The translations under genes and the position numbers were made by a program. From positions 11,178,001-11,242,000 of the forward strand of contig OX327712.1 of assembly GCA_946807835.1 (NCBI GenBank): 64,000 nt of DNA, given 5' to 3'. Of the stretch, positions 44,886-56,740 are shown piece after piece. Position 1 is the first letter of the stretch. Each line of letters starts with the position of its first letter. The DNA comes from Ailanthus altissimus (taxonomy: Eukaryota > Streptophyta > Magnoliopsida > Sapindales > Simaroubaceae). Below the pieces are notes generated by a model. It made no database searches, was not told the DNA's origin, and was given only the letters and a program-made list of their open reading frames with translations.

Positions 44886-46162
44886 TGATGTCTAATTTTA
44901 TGACCTAGAGTAAGTGCACCTTTTTATATCAAGTAATATAGGATTTTGAGTCCAGATATCGATCCCCATGGACTATGCAATCTAAGTCTATAAATCAAGT
45001 ACTAAAATTATACCTACCTAACTTTTATTCAAAAAATCACAATCTGAAATTTGATTTATTAATCCAAATCTATCAATTAAACTAAACAAACACAAAGAGT
45101 AGAATTCATAAATAAAGATAATCTAGGGTTTTGACTCGTCCCTTAGTATTTCATTGGATTCATTAACTACTTAGTTAATCCCTTAATACCAATTGATTGA
45201 CTTAAATACTAATCTCATCACAAGCCTCTGTTGATGGTCAAGTGACTATATTACACATTCTAACAATCACTTATATGTCTATGGTAATCAAATTAGAATG
45301 TAATTCATTAAGATCAAGTCTAAATTATACCATACATGCCACCTAGGTATATGTCTATCCTAGATGAAACTCATAGTTGTTACCCTATGATCATGCATCA
45401 AACTATCCTAGGCTAAACTCATGAATTCCTCCGTCGAGTTCATCATAGTTCCTCAATCATTCAAAATATTGATCAAGTATAATGAAAGCATTAAACACGA
45501 GATAGAATAAATCAATTGAATGTATCAAGTTTATAAACTAAATATTAACACAATCTAAATTCATACTAGGTTCACACAGTCAAATCCTAGATAAACAATT
45601 TAGCCCATCACAAAACTAAAAGTATCAAACTAATTCATAAAAATCAACAAGAAAAAGAACATAATGATAAAGAAAGAGAAGAAAAACTAATCAAAGCGAC
45701 TCCTTGATGTGCTTCTCCCTCAATCTTGAATTGAAGCTTGAATCTTGATATTGGTTTTTCAATCTTTGACTTTGATATTTGATTTGTGTTGTGAATTCTC
45801 TCTCTAAATTTTTGCCTCTTTTTTCTTTTTTTCTCTCCTTCTTTCTCTTAGGGTTTTTGGCTTTCTATTTATAGGTTTTTGTTTTCAAAATACTGTTTAC
45901 GAGTTACTGTAGCAAAATACTATTTATGGGGTACTGTTTACCGCCGCGGTGCTTAGTCGCTGGCCTGGTGTCCCTTTCGTATTTTGAGCGTAACTTCTTC
46001 ATTTGATGTCTGATTTGCCTTTCATTTGTTCTTATGCGTCACATTTTCCATCGTGCATCTATTTATTATCAAAAACTACAATTAAATAGCCAAATAGTTA
46101 TCATTTGAAGTAAAATACAAAAGTTGGGTACAAATAATAATAGTATTTTTATGCCCTTATCA
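44886..46162 (-). repeat. Solo LTR, Athila-like, with perfect 5-bp target duplication
   Basis: Plus-strand ends TGATGTCTAATT and CCCTTATCA. The body is collinear with the 5142-6587 LTR but strongly diverged; shared words include ACAAGCCTC, ATACATGCCA, TTAGGTATAT/CTAGGTATAT and GAAAGCATTAAACAC. GCTAC lies on both sides (44881-44885 and 46163-46167). No internal DNA remains, so the element was reduced by recombination between its LTRs. A TATA box (CTATAAATAG, minus strand) lies at about 45863-45872, next to a short GC-rich stretch. Confidence 0.92.
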
Positions 46163-46189
46163 GCTACATACACTAATAATTATATGAAG

Positions 46190-48055
46190 TGTACCTTTGG
46201 GCGTGCATGTTAATGGGAATTGCTTGGTGTACTCGATTCACATACATTAAATACTAATACAAAGATTAGTGAAGATATTTTTCAGATGGAGATTCCAACA
46301 TTAATACAAAGACTTGAAGACACTGAAATTGATGCTACTCATCATTGTGAGATATCTAATATAGATGACTATTAGTTGGTCAGGGATAGAAAGAAGAGTC
46401 AAATTAAACCACTCTTGAGATATGGCTACGTAGACTTGATAGCCTATGCCCTTATATAAGCAAAAGAAATAGCTAGAGATGAATTAAACAACTATACAAA
46501 AGCAGTAAACAATAGCAAAAGTATAGAACAAGTCAAGGCAATGATTGAATAAATTCCTTTTTTTATAATAAGAATCACACTTGGAGATTAGTAGCTAAGC
46601 TTGAAGATAGAAGAGTAGTGGGCTGCAAATGGGTTTATAAGCTAAAAAAAGGTCTGAATGAAGAAAAACTAGCAAGGTTTAAGTCAAGTTTGTAGCTAAG
46701 GGGTATACATAGAAGGAGGGGATATATTACAATAAAATCTTCTCTCTAGTTGTTAAACACAATTCTATAAGAGTGTTGTTGTCCCCTTTAACATAATTTG
46801 ATCTAGAACTGGATCAAATGGATGTTAAGACATCATTCTTACCTAGAGAATGTGATGAAGAAATTCTTATAGAACAGCATAAGTGATTTGTGGAACCAGA
46901 TATAGAAAGACTTATGTGCTTTTTACAAAAAAAAGTCTATATAGTCTAAAGCAATCCCTTAAATAATGGTACAGAAAGTTTGATGACTTTATGACAAGAA
47001 ATAAGTACATATCGAGCAGACATGATAACTGTGTTTATTTTAGAAACTTAGCTAGTAAAGCAGACATTTACATATTGCTATATATAGATGATATGCTTAT
47101 AGCATGTCAGAGTAACACTAAAATAGTCAAGCTTAATGAACAATTGAGTTCTGAATTTGAGATGAAGGACTTGGGGGATGCTATGTAGATTTTGGGTATT
47201 CAGCTTATTAGGAACAAATCAGTAAAGACCTTGTTTTTTTAATTAGTTTGTGTATATCAGAAAGATACTTCAAAAGTTTAGCATGATTAATGCTAAACCA
47301 ATATCAACTCCTCTAAGTACCCAATTCAAGTTATCAAAGTCCTTAGCTCCTAAGACAGACAAAGAAAGAAAGTACATGGATAAAGTTCCTTATGCAAATG
47401 CAGTAGTGAGCTTGATGTATGTTATAGATTGTTCAAGACTTGACTTGGCACAGTCAGTAAGTTTAGTAAGTAGATTCATGGCAGAACCTAGAGTTGAACA
47501 TTGAACAACATTTAAATGGATACTCAAATATTTGAAAGCTATAGAAGATATTGGTTTGTTGTACATGAAAGGTGGAAAAGTCTTAGCTAAACTCATTACC
47601 TGTGCATATTCAGACTATGCAAGAGATTTTAATAAAAGAAGGTTTAATATAGGTTATATATTTACTTTTCTTGGGAACACGGTAAGTTGGAAAGCATCTC
47701 TTCAATATGTTGTTGCTCTCTCCACAACAGAAGCAGAATATATTGCTATTATAGAGGCTGTTAAGGAAGAATTATGGTTGAAGGGTCTAATTTTAGAGTT
47801 AGATTGGAATAAGACTATGTAACAATTCAAAGTGATAGCCAAAGTGCTTATTATTTATGTAAGAATCCCATGTATCATGAGAGAACCAAGCAAATAGATG
47901 TTAGATTTCATTTTGCAAGGGATGAAATCAACAAGGGTTCAATTTCTATGGTAAAAGTGAACACTAAGGAGAATCCTATAGACATGCTTACTAAAAGTGT
48001 AACTTTCTCCAACTTTAAACGTTGGTTGAATTTGATAAGAGTTATAAGCATGTAA
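46190..48055 (+). mobile_element. Copia 3' half: integrase tail, RT and RNase H (broken)
   Basis: Order of blocks: Y-Q-L-V-R-D-R..I.P-P-L-R-Y-G-Y (about 46370-46430), W-R-L-V-A-K..C-K-W-V-Y-K-L-K (46580-46650), then RT with L-L-Y-I-D-D-M-L-I-A (47070-47100) and M-K-D-L-G-D. RNase H follows with [24 protein letters not shown] (47680-47745) and H-E-R-T-K-Q-I-D-V-R-F-H-F. The C-terminus is N-P-I-D-M-L-T-K. Stops and frameshifts occur in the RT part, while the RNase H part is nearly open (47532-48055). The 5' part is missing; upstream is the solo LTR. Confidence 0.85.
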
Positions 48056-48115
48056 TCTTTAGTATAGTTGGAGCAGCTATGGAAAGGCTTAAGAATTATG
48101 AAACAGGTGGAGAAA

Positions 48116-48576
48116 TGTTAACAGAAAAGTTTGTTTCATAAATTTGTTTCTAGTTTGTTATGGAATTAATGACATGGCAAGCAGTGGGGCATTTGGTTGT
48201 TATAATCAGTTACTGCTGAAGCTAATAAATTAGCTGGAGTTGTAGAGTATAAAAGTTGATTGATAGGGTTACTTCAGAGAGAGATAACATTCTTAACCAA
48301 ATCGAGTGATTTAAAATTTGAGTGAAAACTTGTTACTTCTCTTTGTATTAGATCTATTGTTTCATAATAAGTATTAAGCCTAAGGCTGTTTTAATTATGG
48401 ACTTAGGCAATCCTTGTTAAACCATATAATTATGTTCTTGATTCCTTTCTTGTGGCTTTAAGTTTGATTAATTGCTTCTTCATTGTTCTTAGTTCTATTA
48501 TGGGCTGGTTTATGCTTGATTCGCGTACTCTTGCTTTTGAATTGTCAACCTTGATTCTAGGTTCAAAAGTTCTACA
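48116..48576 (+). repeat. 3' LTR of the Copia at 46190-48055
   Basis: Starts TGTTAACA right after a purine-rich GGTGGAGAAA and ends TTCTACA, with TG/CA ends. A TATA word (GAGTATAAAAG) lies at about 48247. There is no 5' LTR partner, so the right edge is inferred from the end motif. Confidence 0.65.
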
Positions 48577-49839
48577 AAAAAATTAGTTTATGACAAAAAA
48601 GATAATTATTTAGAATTTTTTGCTATTTTCAATTTTTTTAAAAAAAATTGTTGTTCACTTTGTAGAGAAAAATTAATAAAAGGCATTATCTCTAAGGGGT
48701 GTGTGATCTTTTAAGTGTGGCCTCTTGATTTGTAGGTCAAAGAGTGTGACAGTAATTAATAAAAGGTGATGATAATTATGATATTGCATTATTGTCAATG
48801 GATAACAAATGTCATAAGTAATGATAATGATTTAATATTTAAATCTTGTTCTCTTTTTAATTAGTTCAATTAAAAGAAGAATTAAGATTCGTTAATAAAA
48901 ATTTTGTTCAATTGAAATAACATTGGTGCAATAATAACTTTTTGAAATTTTTTTGAAAATAGCTTTTTTTAAGGGGGCTTTAATATTTTTATCCCCCAAT
49001 TCAAATTATCAACTTTTTTGGCCAAACTCATTTATTTTGGACCTTAATATCCAATTCATTTATCCATCTCTCTCTCTCTCTCTCTCTCAAACCACTCATC
49101 CTCATCTCTCTCAAACTTTCAAAAACTCATCCCTTTCAAGCTTTGACGGCAGGCAACAACAGCAAGAGGCGACGGTGAAGGCAACGACTGTTGATGGTGC
49201 AGACAACAGTGGACGACGACAGTGAGCTTCACGGCAGCGGTAGAAATGAGGTGAGTGAAAAAAAATGAAAATTTTAATTTTATGTTAAAGTTTGTTGTGG
49301 GTTCCGTGTTGTTACACGATTTTTGTTATTTTTGTTGTTAGAAATGAGATAATGTGAGTGATTTGTGCTGTAAAAATTTTGATTGTGGGTTTTGGGGGGT
49401 GGTAGCAGGTAGATGAATTTGGTGGTGATTTCTTAGGTTATTGTGGGTGTGTGGTGGTGGAGGAATGGTTTTTGTAGAGTTGTGGGAAGGGTTCACGATG
49501 GCGGGGGAGGGTTTGTTGCATTTGGGAGCTGTTGCGGGCGGTAGCGATAAGTTATAGGAACTTATCGCGCTGGATTTCAGGGGCTTGCCAAAATTTTCCT
49601 AAATGTCCTTAAATTTCTCTAAATTTCCCTAATGATACCCTTATTATTTTCCTAATAAATTTAATTAATATTTGATTAAAAATATTTGTCATAATTATAA
49701 ATTTATGAAATTCATAATTAGTTAATAATTTTTCCTTTTATTTTTTTAGCAACAACATAATTTCTAAAAAATTGAAGGTTCCTGTTAAAGATTATTTTCC
49801 TACCACTATTTTGTGTTATTTCAAGTTTTAGGTTCTTAA
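48577..49839. other. Probable left part of MULE C, G-rich region, no gene
   Basis: Contains a (TC)n run (49066-49088) and a 90-codon ORF (48953-49225) without family signature. A markedly G-rich plus strand (49340-49580) holds a perfect hairpin GCGATAAGTT-ATAGG-AACTTATCGC at about 49542-49566. This could be captured or TIR-internal DNA of the MULE whose DUF1985 follows. Confidence 0.35.
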
Positions 49840-50130
49840 TACAATAAGAGACAAGTTGACGGATCGTTAAAGAGAAATATGAAAAAAGTACGTGTATGAG
49901 ATATTTCTTGGATTTGCATCAATTAAATTTTTTGGGCATTTTGGTTCACCATATGTTACTCCACAAGGTTGAAACCATGAATAAGGATGATGAGTTTTTG
50001 TTTTTAATGAACAAAAAGGGAATTCGATTTAGTCGGCCAGAGTTTGCAGTTATATCTGGACTAAAAATGAGAGAATATCCAATCTTAAGGCAGTTGTTGA
50101 ACAAACTGAGTCATCGCTTATAGGGCAAGT
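49840..50130 (+). pseudogene. Third DUF1985 fragment (MULE C)
   Basis: Reads I-R-D-K-L-T-D-R, then stops, then F-L-G-I-L-V-H-H-M-L-L-H-K-V, then IRFSRPEFAVISGLKMREYP. These blocks align with 40850-41060 of MULE A. Open from 49896 to 50123. It is cut at 50130 by an LTR-like block, so the C-terminal half of the domain and any protease are missing. Confidence 0.72.
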
Positions 50131-50947
50131 TGATAAGGGTTAAGTTGGTCCAATATTTCTGTCTTCCATGTTTAATATTTTTTCGTTGAAACTAAGATTA
50201 TTTGAGTTTTTATACACTTTATTATTATTTTGTAAGTTTGAAGTCAATGGAGCAAATAGGGATAAAAATTCGAAGAAAATAAAATAAAAACATCAAATTG
50301 CTATAGTACTATACTACAGTAACTAGCCACAGTAATTTGATATAGTACTTTACTACAGTACCAGCGCCATGGTGCATAAAAATAGTATGTATAGCGTCTA
50401 AAATCCAGCGCCGCAGCGCTGCGTGAACAATAATGCAGTGATGAGTACTCTTGAATAGTTGCTCATGAATAGTATCTTAAATTGATTTTGTATTTGATGT
50501 TTTATCATAATTTGAAGACATAAAACTTATATATAGAAGATCAAAAAGCGAGAGAAGAAGAGAGAGAGAGAGAGAGCAATTGTTTTAGGATCAAGAAGAT
50601 TAAAAAATTAAATACTGTAGAAAAATTAGTTTTATCTCTTCAACTCTTTATCTTTCTAGTTTTCTATGATTTTTTTTATGGTATTCTTAATAATCTCTAG
50701 AACTTTTATTTTCACAATGACCTAAGTTTTTATTCTAGGGTTAGACTTTTGAACCTAATATGCAGTTGGATTTTATTAATTTTTAGTTTATGAACTTAAT
50801 ATACTGATATAGGAGGTGTACCGATAGCCAGTAGTCGCCATAATCTAAACCTAGCCCAAGATTAACGTAGTTTTGTGAGTAAATAATTATATATATATTT
50901 TATATAATTTTTAATACAACAGTTTATGATTTAATTACACGTTATCA
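50131..50947 (+). repeat. LTR-like block interrupting DUF1985
   Basis: Starts TGATAAGGGT and may end GTTATCA at 50947. The U3 has the same plan as the Athila-like LTRs here: GC-rich CCAGCGCC/GCAGCGCTGCG words (50365-50430), then a TATA box (TTATATATAG, about 50529-50538). The 5-bp flanks do not match and no primer site follows, so the right boundary is uncertain. A (GA)n run lies at 50555-50575. Confidence 0.45.
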
Positions 50948-53103
50948 AATTTATTCATAATTTATTTTAGATAGATAAATATTTTATGTTAGTTAGCATA
51001 TTCAGAAATATTTTTAGAATTAATTATAGTATAGTTTATGATTACGTTTAGTATAGAATTATATATTTTAGAGTGTTTCTGTGATATTATATAGTTGTTT
51101 TCGAACTATTAGATGCATACCTTACTCTTTAGTGTAGTTGCTCTGTATATATGTTAGATCAGTTTATTTGCTCTACTCGAGCGATACAGCATTCTATTGG
51201 GTTAGACCAGCTTAGATTCCCCGCTCTGCCTGTGCGTGAGTTACTCCATCAGGTTAGACTAACTTTTCTTCGGGTATAAGTTTGGTGTGATTTTTAGTAT
51301 ATATTATTCTCAGTATTATATTATGTTTATTCAGTTTTACCACATATTTTATGATAGCTTCACTTTTAGAATTTCAAAATTTCAATATTTTGTTACGATT
51401 TTCAGTTTTAGCACAAATTTTTATGACAACTTATATTTTTAGTACAGTTTCATTGATTACTTAATATCAATTTCATAATTATTTTATATTATATATTTTT
51501 ACATGTACATTATATATAGTATTAGTTATCCTAAAATTATATTTAAGAAGCTATTGTTTATAGTACATATAAATTATATAGTATTCTTAGATTATATTCA
51601 TTCACTAAGCTACAAATTAACTATTTTTTCTATCTTTTCTATTTTTCCAGGTTGTTATAGGGATGTCGTGCGGTGTGAATTGTACTTCACATTTGGAGGT
51701 TTGACCATTAAACACATAGTTGCATGAGTTATTATATTTTATATATTCATATACATGTGTACATTTTTGTTGAAGTAAGTAGTCTCGTTGTATCAAATAC
51801 AATGAGTAAATAATATGTTAGTTTTATGTCATCGTAGAATTTGCTTCGATTCTCGAGGAGAACTCAGGTCAGGTTCTATCATGTTGGACCACAATTGACG
51901 AAGATTTTGTTTAATGGAGGATTTGTTGAGTGAGTTGGTTCTCTTACATTAACTAAAAAAGATTAATATTTAAATTTATAAATAAGATGATCATTTCACT
52001 TATTAAATTAATTTTTTTGATTAAACTTCTGAATTCTAATTTTTTCCTTATAAGCCAAGACCCAAGACTCCTAATATATGTATATGGGTGTATATATAAT
52101 TAATTTAATAGGATATGTAGTTCATTATATGGTAAGTTACTTAACTTATTAAATTAATTATATATATATGAAAATAAAATTAATTTAAATTAAAAAAATA
52201 AAGTTATAATTATACATATAATTGTTTTATTTTTAAAAGTAAGTAGGAAGAGGACAACCCTAACAAAAGGACAAAAAGTTTTTAGTTAGGAATCTCATAC
52301 GTTGGATCTCTAGCTAACAAAGACAAAAGTAGGATTCCACTTTGCAGTTTCTCTCCGATGCATTTACGGAGGGCATGTGAAATATTACACGAATTTGGCC
52401 AACGAGAGTGCAGAAATTGATCATTGTACTAGACCGTGAATTCGAAAGTTAATCACAAGGATGTCAACATATTCCATTATGTACTACCCGGAATTAATGA
52501 GGCCGAAAATTCAGCTTCTACTTATTACTGTACTGAGCTTCGCTGTGAAAGTAGTTGGCATATCAATTCACATACAGCTCACCATGATTTTAACTCACAT
52601 CATTTCATGCAAAGTGTTCACAAATTATACAAAATATTTTCTTGTTCCCTTATGTGAATTTCGATAACACTACATGTAGTTGTTTGACACACAAATGGGT
52701 GATAATCGATCTTGCAAGGCAAATTCAACCCCACCTTATTTATGTTGCCCACATGACTATTTATCCATATGTTCCCTGGTAATTAATAAGAATCAATTAA
52801 AGGAAATCTCATGTATGTTATATGTCTTTGACAATTAATGTTAAGGGTTTCTTTGTGGTTATAAAAACCGACTGTTGCAGCTTAAAAAGTTCTGAATTAT
52901 TTAATTAATTTATGCTATAATTCAATTTATTCAATGTCCACGTGGACGTCTATAAAAAAGTACGAATTTAAAATTATGTAACTTCATATATGTAACTTTT
53001 TGTTTACATTTGAACTATGTAAATGATCAGACTAAAGAACTCTTATATTAACTTTTAAGCACAAAATCTGCATTAAATTTAAACCTTGAGAAGCTTGAAG
53101 TCT
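50948..53103. other. Repeat-derived and intergenic DNA, no gene seen
   Basis: 51060-51960 resembles gypsy LTR DNA (TTAGACCAGCTTAGATTCCCC and CGAGGAGAACTCAGGTCAGG) but has no clear ends. The rest is AT-rich and without coding signal. Confidence 0.35.
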
Positions 53104-53391
53104 TCAGCTTGTAAACCCCATTTCATTTGTATGTTGGTGATAAATCACATGGCTATCATTGAAACCCAGGGCTTCGTCTATTCCCTCATTCACATAACCA
53201 TCGACAGCATGCTCATCAAACAATATCGGCTTGCCAATTAAAGTGAGAGCTGAGTTAAAGCTACAGTTATTCAAATAACATTTATTATGAAAGAGACTAA
53301 TATCAAATCTCAAACCCCACCAATTATTATACAGCAATTGTTTAGATAAATCGGTTTTTTGGTCGAGATTGATAGATTTTGAGGCGATCAA
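53104..53391 (-). pseudogene. Unrecognised 95-codon ORF, possible gene relic
   Basis: Minus-strand frame with ordinary-looking composition, unlike the repeats around it. It contains N-N-W-W-G-L-R-F-D, then C-Y-L-N-N-C-S-F-N, and an acidic C-terminus (V-D-G-Y-V-N-E-G-I-D-E-A-L-G-F-N-D). I do not recognise a family. No splice partners or promoter were identified, and chance is possible. Confidence 0.2.
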
Positions 53392-53767
53392 TTAGCCATT
53401 TTAAAACATAAATTGCCTTCAGGGCTCATTTTCAGTCATGTCTCATGTTTATTTGGTCATGGTTAGGCATGTCCGGGATATTACAAAATTTTATTACAAG
53501 CATATGGCCGATTATGACATTTTATTTTGTGTTTTGTTTTTCCATCGACTATTATGGGAAAACATCGCTTTTCTCCTTAAGATTTTAACTAATCTTCACT
53601 TATTTTTTTTATACTTTCAAAAAGTATTAAAATTCATTTACCGTTATCATTGTTTACTGTTTTGATACTATTTCATTAATTTTAATTTTTTTTTTATGAA
53701 TTAATAATTTTATCTTTGATAATATATAGTTTGATAGTTTTTCCTTTATATAAATTTTAAAAAAAAA

Positions 53768-54838
53768 AGAGTTTGAAAGGTATTAAACCATTGAACTCAA
53801 AGATAAAACTATTCATTTTCACCACTAGACCAAACAAAATTTATATAACATATTATGAAAACTAGTATATATATACCCTATAAATTAATTAAATGAATTA
53901 TTAACTCTAAAATAAATAAATTTTGGTACTAAAAAATCATAAATAATAGTGAGTGTAAAATATTTTAAATATCGTTTAACTAAAATAAGCTTACAAAAAT
54001 GAGTTTTTTTTTGGGATAAGAACATTTTTGTCTCATGAGTTTGACCTAATTCTCAATTTTATCCCACAAGTTTTAAAAAATCTAATTTTGTCCCAATCCA
54101 TTAGTGAGATTCTGTTAAATTTAACTGAAAATCTCTTTTAATTGTACATTAACAAATTTACCCTTAGTTATTATATTAATTAAAAATGATGATGTTAATA
54201 TATTATACAATATACACGTGTCAGTTATTAGTTGGCTATTAAAAATAAAAAGACACGTGACACGCTTTAATAGGTTTAAAATTTAATATTCATTAAAAAT
54301 TTATTTTATAATTAAAAAATAATTAAAATAAATAAATTAAAACTACCAAAATCGGCGACTGCCGTTGCCAGCCGCCGCTAGTTGCCGGACTTCGATAATG
54401 AAAATAGGCAAAATTTATATCATTGGATTCTATTTTTTTATATCTACACAATGGTGGAATCATTTTTTTAATCAAAAGTGGCCAAAACAATAAATCAAAA
54501 ATAGGAGGAGGGTGGTGGCCATCGTAGAACAGTGGGGCGGTAGCGTGCACCGTCCCCACTATTGGACAAATCGTGATTCTAAAACTTGTGGGATAAAATT
54601 GAGAATTAGGTCAAACTTGTGAGATAAAAATGTTCTTATCCCTTTTTTTTGAAACCAATTATAAAAATTTATTTAATTTAGAGCTAACAATTTATTTAAT
54701 TAATTTATAGAGTATATATATATTAGTTTTCATAATATGTTATGTAAATTTTGTTTAGCCTAGTGTTGAAAATAGATGATTTTATTTTTGAGGTCAATGG
54801 TTCAATTTCCTTCAAACTCTCTCTAACGGAACAGTGTA
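53768..54838. mobile_element. Inverted-repeat element containing a nested TIR element
   Basis: 53768-53950 and 54650-54838 are inverted copies of about 180 bp. Shared words are TATAACATATTATGAAAACTA, AACTCTAAA and ACCATTGA.CTCAAA.ATAAAA. Between them sits the TIR element 54013-54642. The outer pair is therefore the older structure, interrupted later. Type unknown; no coding capacity. Confidence 0.7.
54013..54642. mobile_element. 630-bp non-autonomous TIR element (relative of 26644-27996)
   Basis: TIRs of about 60 bp are almost perfect (GGGATAAGAACATTTTT, then TTTGACCTAATTCTCAATTT). The body matches the inverse of 27400-27990, including CATTGGATTCTATTTTTTTA and GACACGTGACACG. T runs of 8-9 bases flank both ends, compatible with a target duplication but not proof. 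The GC-rich centre of the longer relative is mostly deleted. Confidence 0.78.
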
Positions 54839-56631
54839 CCATGGTAATAGTAGAGGATTTTGGTACTTAACGGAACAGTGGTAATGGTAAAGGGTTTTGG
54901 TACATTTTAAAACCATAAGGGATAAGTAAAGATTAGCTAAAACCTTAGGAGAAGACTCCGACTATTTTTTGAAACTTAGACTTTATCTAGAATTCTAGGG
55001 TTCAAAATGACAAAAGAAAATAAAGCACAAAATAAAAAAAAATGATTGAACTGGTTTTAGATTTAATTAACTCAATCTGATCATTTGTTAGAGTTTATTC
55101 AAATTTTATATCTTCTAGCACTTGTATATAACATTATCTTTTATTGTTCAAAATATCCAACTATTCCCAACCCCACAATCCACCCCGTGTAAAAAAAAAA
55201 AGAAAAAGGACATTTGAATCTCATATTATAGTAAAAGTGACAATTTATTCACCTTATTTTTAAAATTATTTTGTTAAATTTAATGAAATTACCTATTTTT
55301 TTAAATTGCATGAAAGTGAAAATTGTCAATAATGCCAATAACCAATAGGAAAAAGTAAAAAAAAAAAATGTAATTTTATCAAATTTAACCCAAAAAAATG
55401 TAATGTTGGGGGGAAGGTAATTTTAAAAATAAAATGAGTAAATTGTCGCTTTTACTATAACATAAGGTTCAAATATCTTTACAAAAAAGTGTACTCTGGA
55501 TAACAAATCAAAATATGTATGTGCCCTTAACATATAAAAATGTGAAAAGTGTCTTTGCTAAATATGCCTATTTTTCAAGAAATAAGCTACTATTCATTTG
55601 TCATCTCAACTGGATTTTGTTCGAGAAATGAGCTTACATCCGAAATCAGTTATTCGTTGAAGTGATTATTGAATTGATCATTATGTAGCAATGCTTCGTT
55701 TGGACTAGCATCAGCTGTGCTATATTTCAGTTGGCCGATACAAAGTTGAAATTCCTATATATAGGAGAGATCGCTAAGAAGGTATTTTACAGATTTGGTG
55801 GCCTGTGCTAGAAAAAGGAACAGCAGGATTTTAAGTAATAATTACTTCATTAATAGGAGAGCGGTGTTAGGACTATGAAAGTTAGTAGTAAAAGTGCTTA
55901 TAATTATGGCATTTTCATAAAATTTAGCTGATGTGATGATTTATGCTTTTGCTTCTTGCCGATATTAATTGAACTTTTGCTTAATAGCTAGTATATGAAT
56001 GTTAAAGCCAAACCAAAATGAAGTGGTGCATAAATGCTCAATAATATTTTTGTGACACATAAATGTAATCCCAACACCATCAAAGTGCTCGATGTAGAAT
56101 CAAGTTAAACATTTGTCCAAAAGAAAAAAATCAAGTTAAACAAAACATATCACTGTTCATAAACACATCAATATATTGACTCCAAATCTGCCAAATTCTG
56201 ACTCAAAATCCCCCACCTAATTTCCCAGATTTTGGTTCTTGCTTTCATCCATCTTAATTTCTTTTTTCCATGAAGCCCATATTTTAAAAAATTTCAAAAA
56301 TAATAATTGAAGTATGTATTTTTTTATTTTCCTATGACCAAATCTCATCTTCATGGATTTTAGGCCTATCCTTTTGCCAGCTCTAAATGATTGTCAAGTA
56401 ACTATTCATAGAAGTGGGCAGCAGTGCAAAAGCAAGTTGCCTGTATAGTGTACATACAGCAAATATAACCCCATGGTGAATAATTCACCTCCAGATCAAC
56501 AATTAAACAAAATATCCATTAAAGATACTGAACTACTCATTCAAACTTTCGTTATGGCAGCCCTCATCTAACTCCAAGGGTGGTAGAAGCAGCCATTAAT
56601 ATTGTGTCAAAATGTAGACAAACAAGCGCCT
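54839..56631. other. Intergenic DNA upstream of the GDSL gene
   Basis: Starts with a short imperfect tandem repeat (AACGGAACAGTG..GGTAAT, 54826-54905). The rest is AT-rich without recognisable genes or RNAs. Confidence 0.45.
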
Positions 56632-56639
56632 TATATATA
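56632..56639 (+). promoter_or_regulatory. TATA box of the GDSL gene
   Basis: TATATATA about 105 bp before the ATG, giving a predicted 5' UTR of roughly 70-80 nt. Confidence 0.6.
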
Positions 56640-56740
56640 CCCTGTTTTATTCTCTCATTCATGTCCAAGTTGAAGTTAAGTGTACACACAAACACACACT
56701 GAAACTTCAGTTCTAGGGCTGTCATAGAACAAATTCAGCA

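Noticed and set aside
48953..49225. 90-codon ORF with a (TC)n-derived Ser/Leu run and Gln-rich end
   Set aside because: Half of it is simple repeat. No homology is recognised, and it lies in probable MULE DNA.
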